Below are positions 5,782 to 6,006 of a DNA stretch of 6,006 nt, piece by piece (within the stretch, counting starts at the first letter, position 1; each line of letters begins with the position of its first letter). The DNA lies in assembly GCA_030641695.1 (NCBI GenBank), contig DAOWGY010000193.1, positions 1-6,006 of the forward strand, written 5' to 3'. A program made the translations under genes and the position numbers. This DNA is from Gammaproteobacteria bacterium. GTDB lineage: Bacteria; Pseudomonadota; Gammaproteobacteria; Steroidobacterales; Woeseiaceae. The notes beneath the pieces were generated by a model. The model saw only the letters and a program-made list of their open reading frames with translations, had not been told where the DNA came from and did not search any database.

Positions 5782-6006
5782 GCAAGCCGCTTCGATTCAT
5801 TTTTCTCATCATGGCTCGCTGCGCTGCGCTTTACTTCCTCGAAAAAAAATCCGCGCGGCCTGCCCAGACGTATCGCCAGCGCCTGCCCCCACCCTGCCTA
5901 TATAACTGTTCGGAATAAGTGCTGGATATCCCCTCAACCTTTATATAGCCTACGCGGCCTCGTTTTATTTATCGTGGGGGTGGGAAGCCTCCCCGTATTT
6001 GAGAAA
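5782..6006. other. Non-coding tail after gmk, possibly repeat-derived
   Basis: No family-recognisable gene is present. On the minus strand two overlapping short frames stay open. One has 39 codons between stops at 5898-5900 and 5778-5780 with no ATG, GTG or TTG. The other has 42 codons from a TTG at 5935-5937 to a TGA at 5809-5811 and contains AGDTSGQAARIFFRGS. Other features are a run of eight A (5842-5849), an inverted repeat CTATATAA/TTATATAG (5898-5905, 5941-5948), a direct repeat CGCGGCCT (5854-5861, 5953-5960), a GGATATCC palindrome, and C-rich stretches. The mix looks more like an interspersed repeat or the margin of a mobile element than a promoter region. This is an impression only. 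Confidence 0.35.

Noticed and set aside
5775..5805. GGCT/AGCC hairpin followed by TTTTT after gmk as a terminator
   Set aside because: A 4-bp stem separated from the T-run by over 10 nt is too weak to support the call.
1..6006. CRISPR arrays, tRNA or rRNA genes, integrases, toxin-antitoxin or defence genes
   Set aside because: None was seen: no regularly spaced direct repeats, no cloverleaf-like segment, and all sizeable real frames are housekeeping genes.

Overview
The window reads as chromosomal core sequence from a gammaproteobacterium. The evidence is the gene content: a gltA-like citrate synthase next to a zinc-type rpmE, a stp-rph-rdgB-hemW run, and a divergent yicC-gmk pair. Codon use is GC-leaning and fairly even. 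Citrate synthase beside rpmE recalls Xanthomonadales and related non-enteric lineages from memory, but no marker here fixes the family.

Layout. On the minus strand from the left edge: the first 64 codons of citrate synthase (1-192), then rpmE for ribosomal protein L31 (328-531). A 390-nt gene-free stretch follows (532-921). It holds a probable rpmE promoter, a 33-bp palindrome made of two facing perfect DnaA boxes, a very AT-rich island with nested inverted repeats, a third DnaA box, and a REPIN-like 23-bp inverted repeat touching the hemW stop codon. Then comes a compact minus-strand cluster transcribed in the order stp (PP2C phosphatase, 3440-4186), rph (RNase PH, 2691-3416), rdgB (dITP/XTP pyrophosphatase, 2081-2686) and hemW (heme chaperone, 922-2073), with gaps of 23, 4 and 7 nt. 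A 100-nt divergent intergenic region separates it from plus-strand yicC (4287-5153) and gmk (5161-5781). The last 225 nt hold no convincing gene and look like repeat-derived or remnant sequence.

Functionally the genes are housekeeping: RNA processing (RNase PH, YicC), nucleotide supply and pool cleaning (Gmk, RdgB), translation (L31), heme delivery (HemW), the TCA cycle (GltA) and one Ser/Thr phosphatase without an adjacent kinase. The most unusual sequence is the 532-921 intergenic region, where three consensus DnaA boxes beside an AT-rich island suggest a DnaA-binding locus. It could be an origin-like, titration/reactivation or regulatory site. No new protein system is visible.
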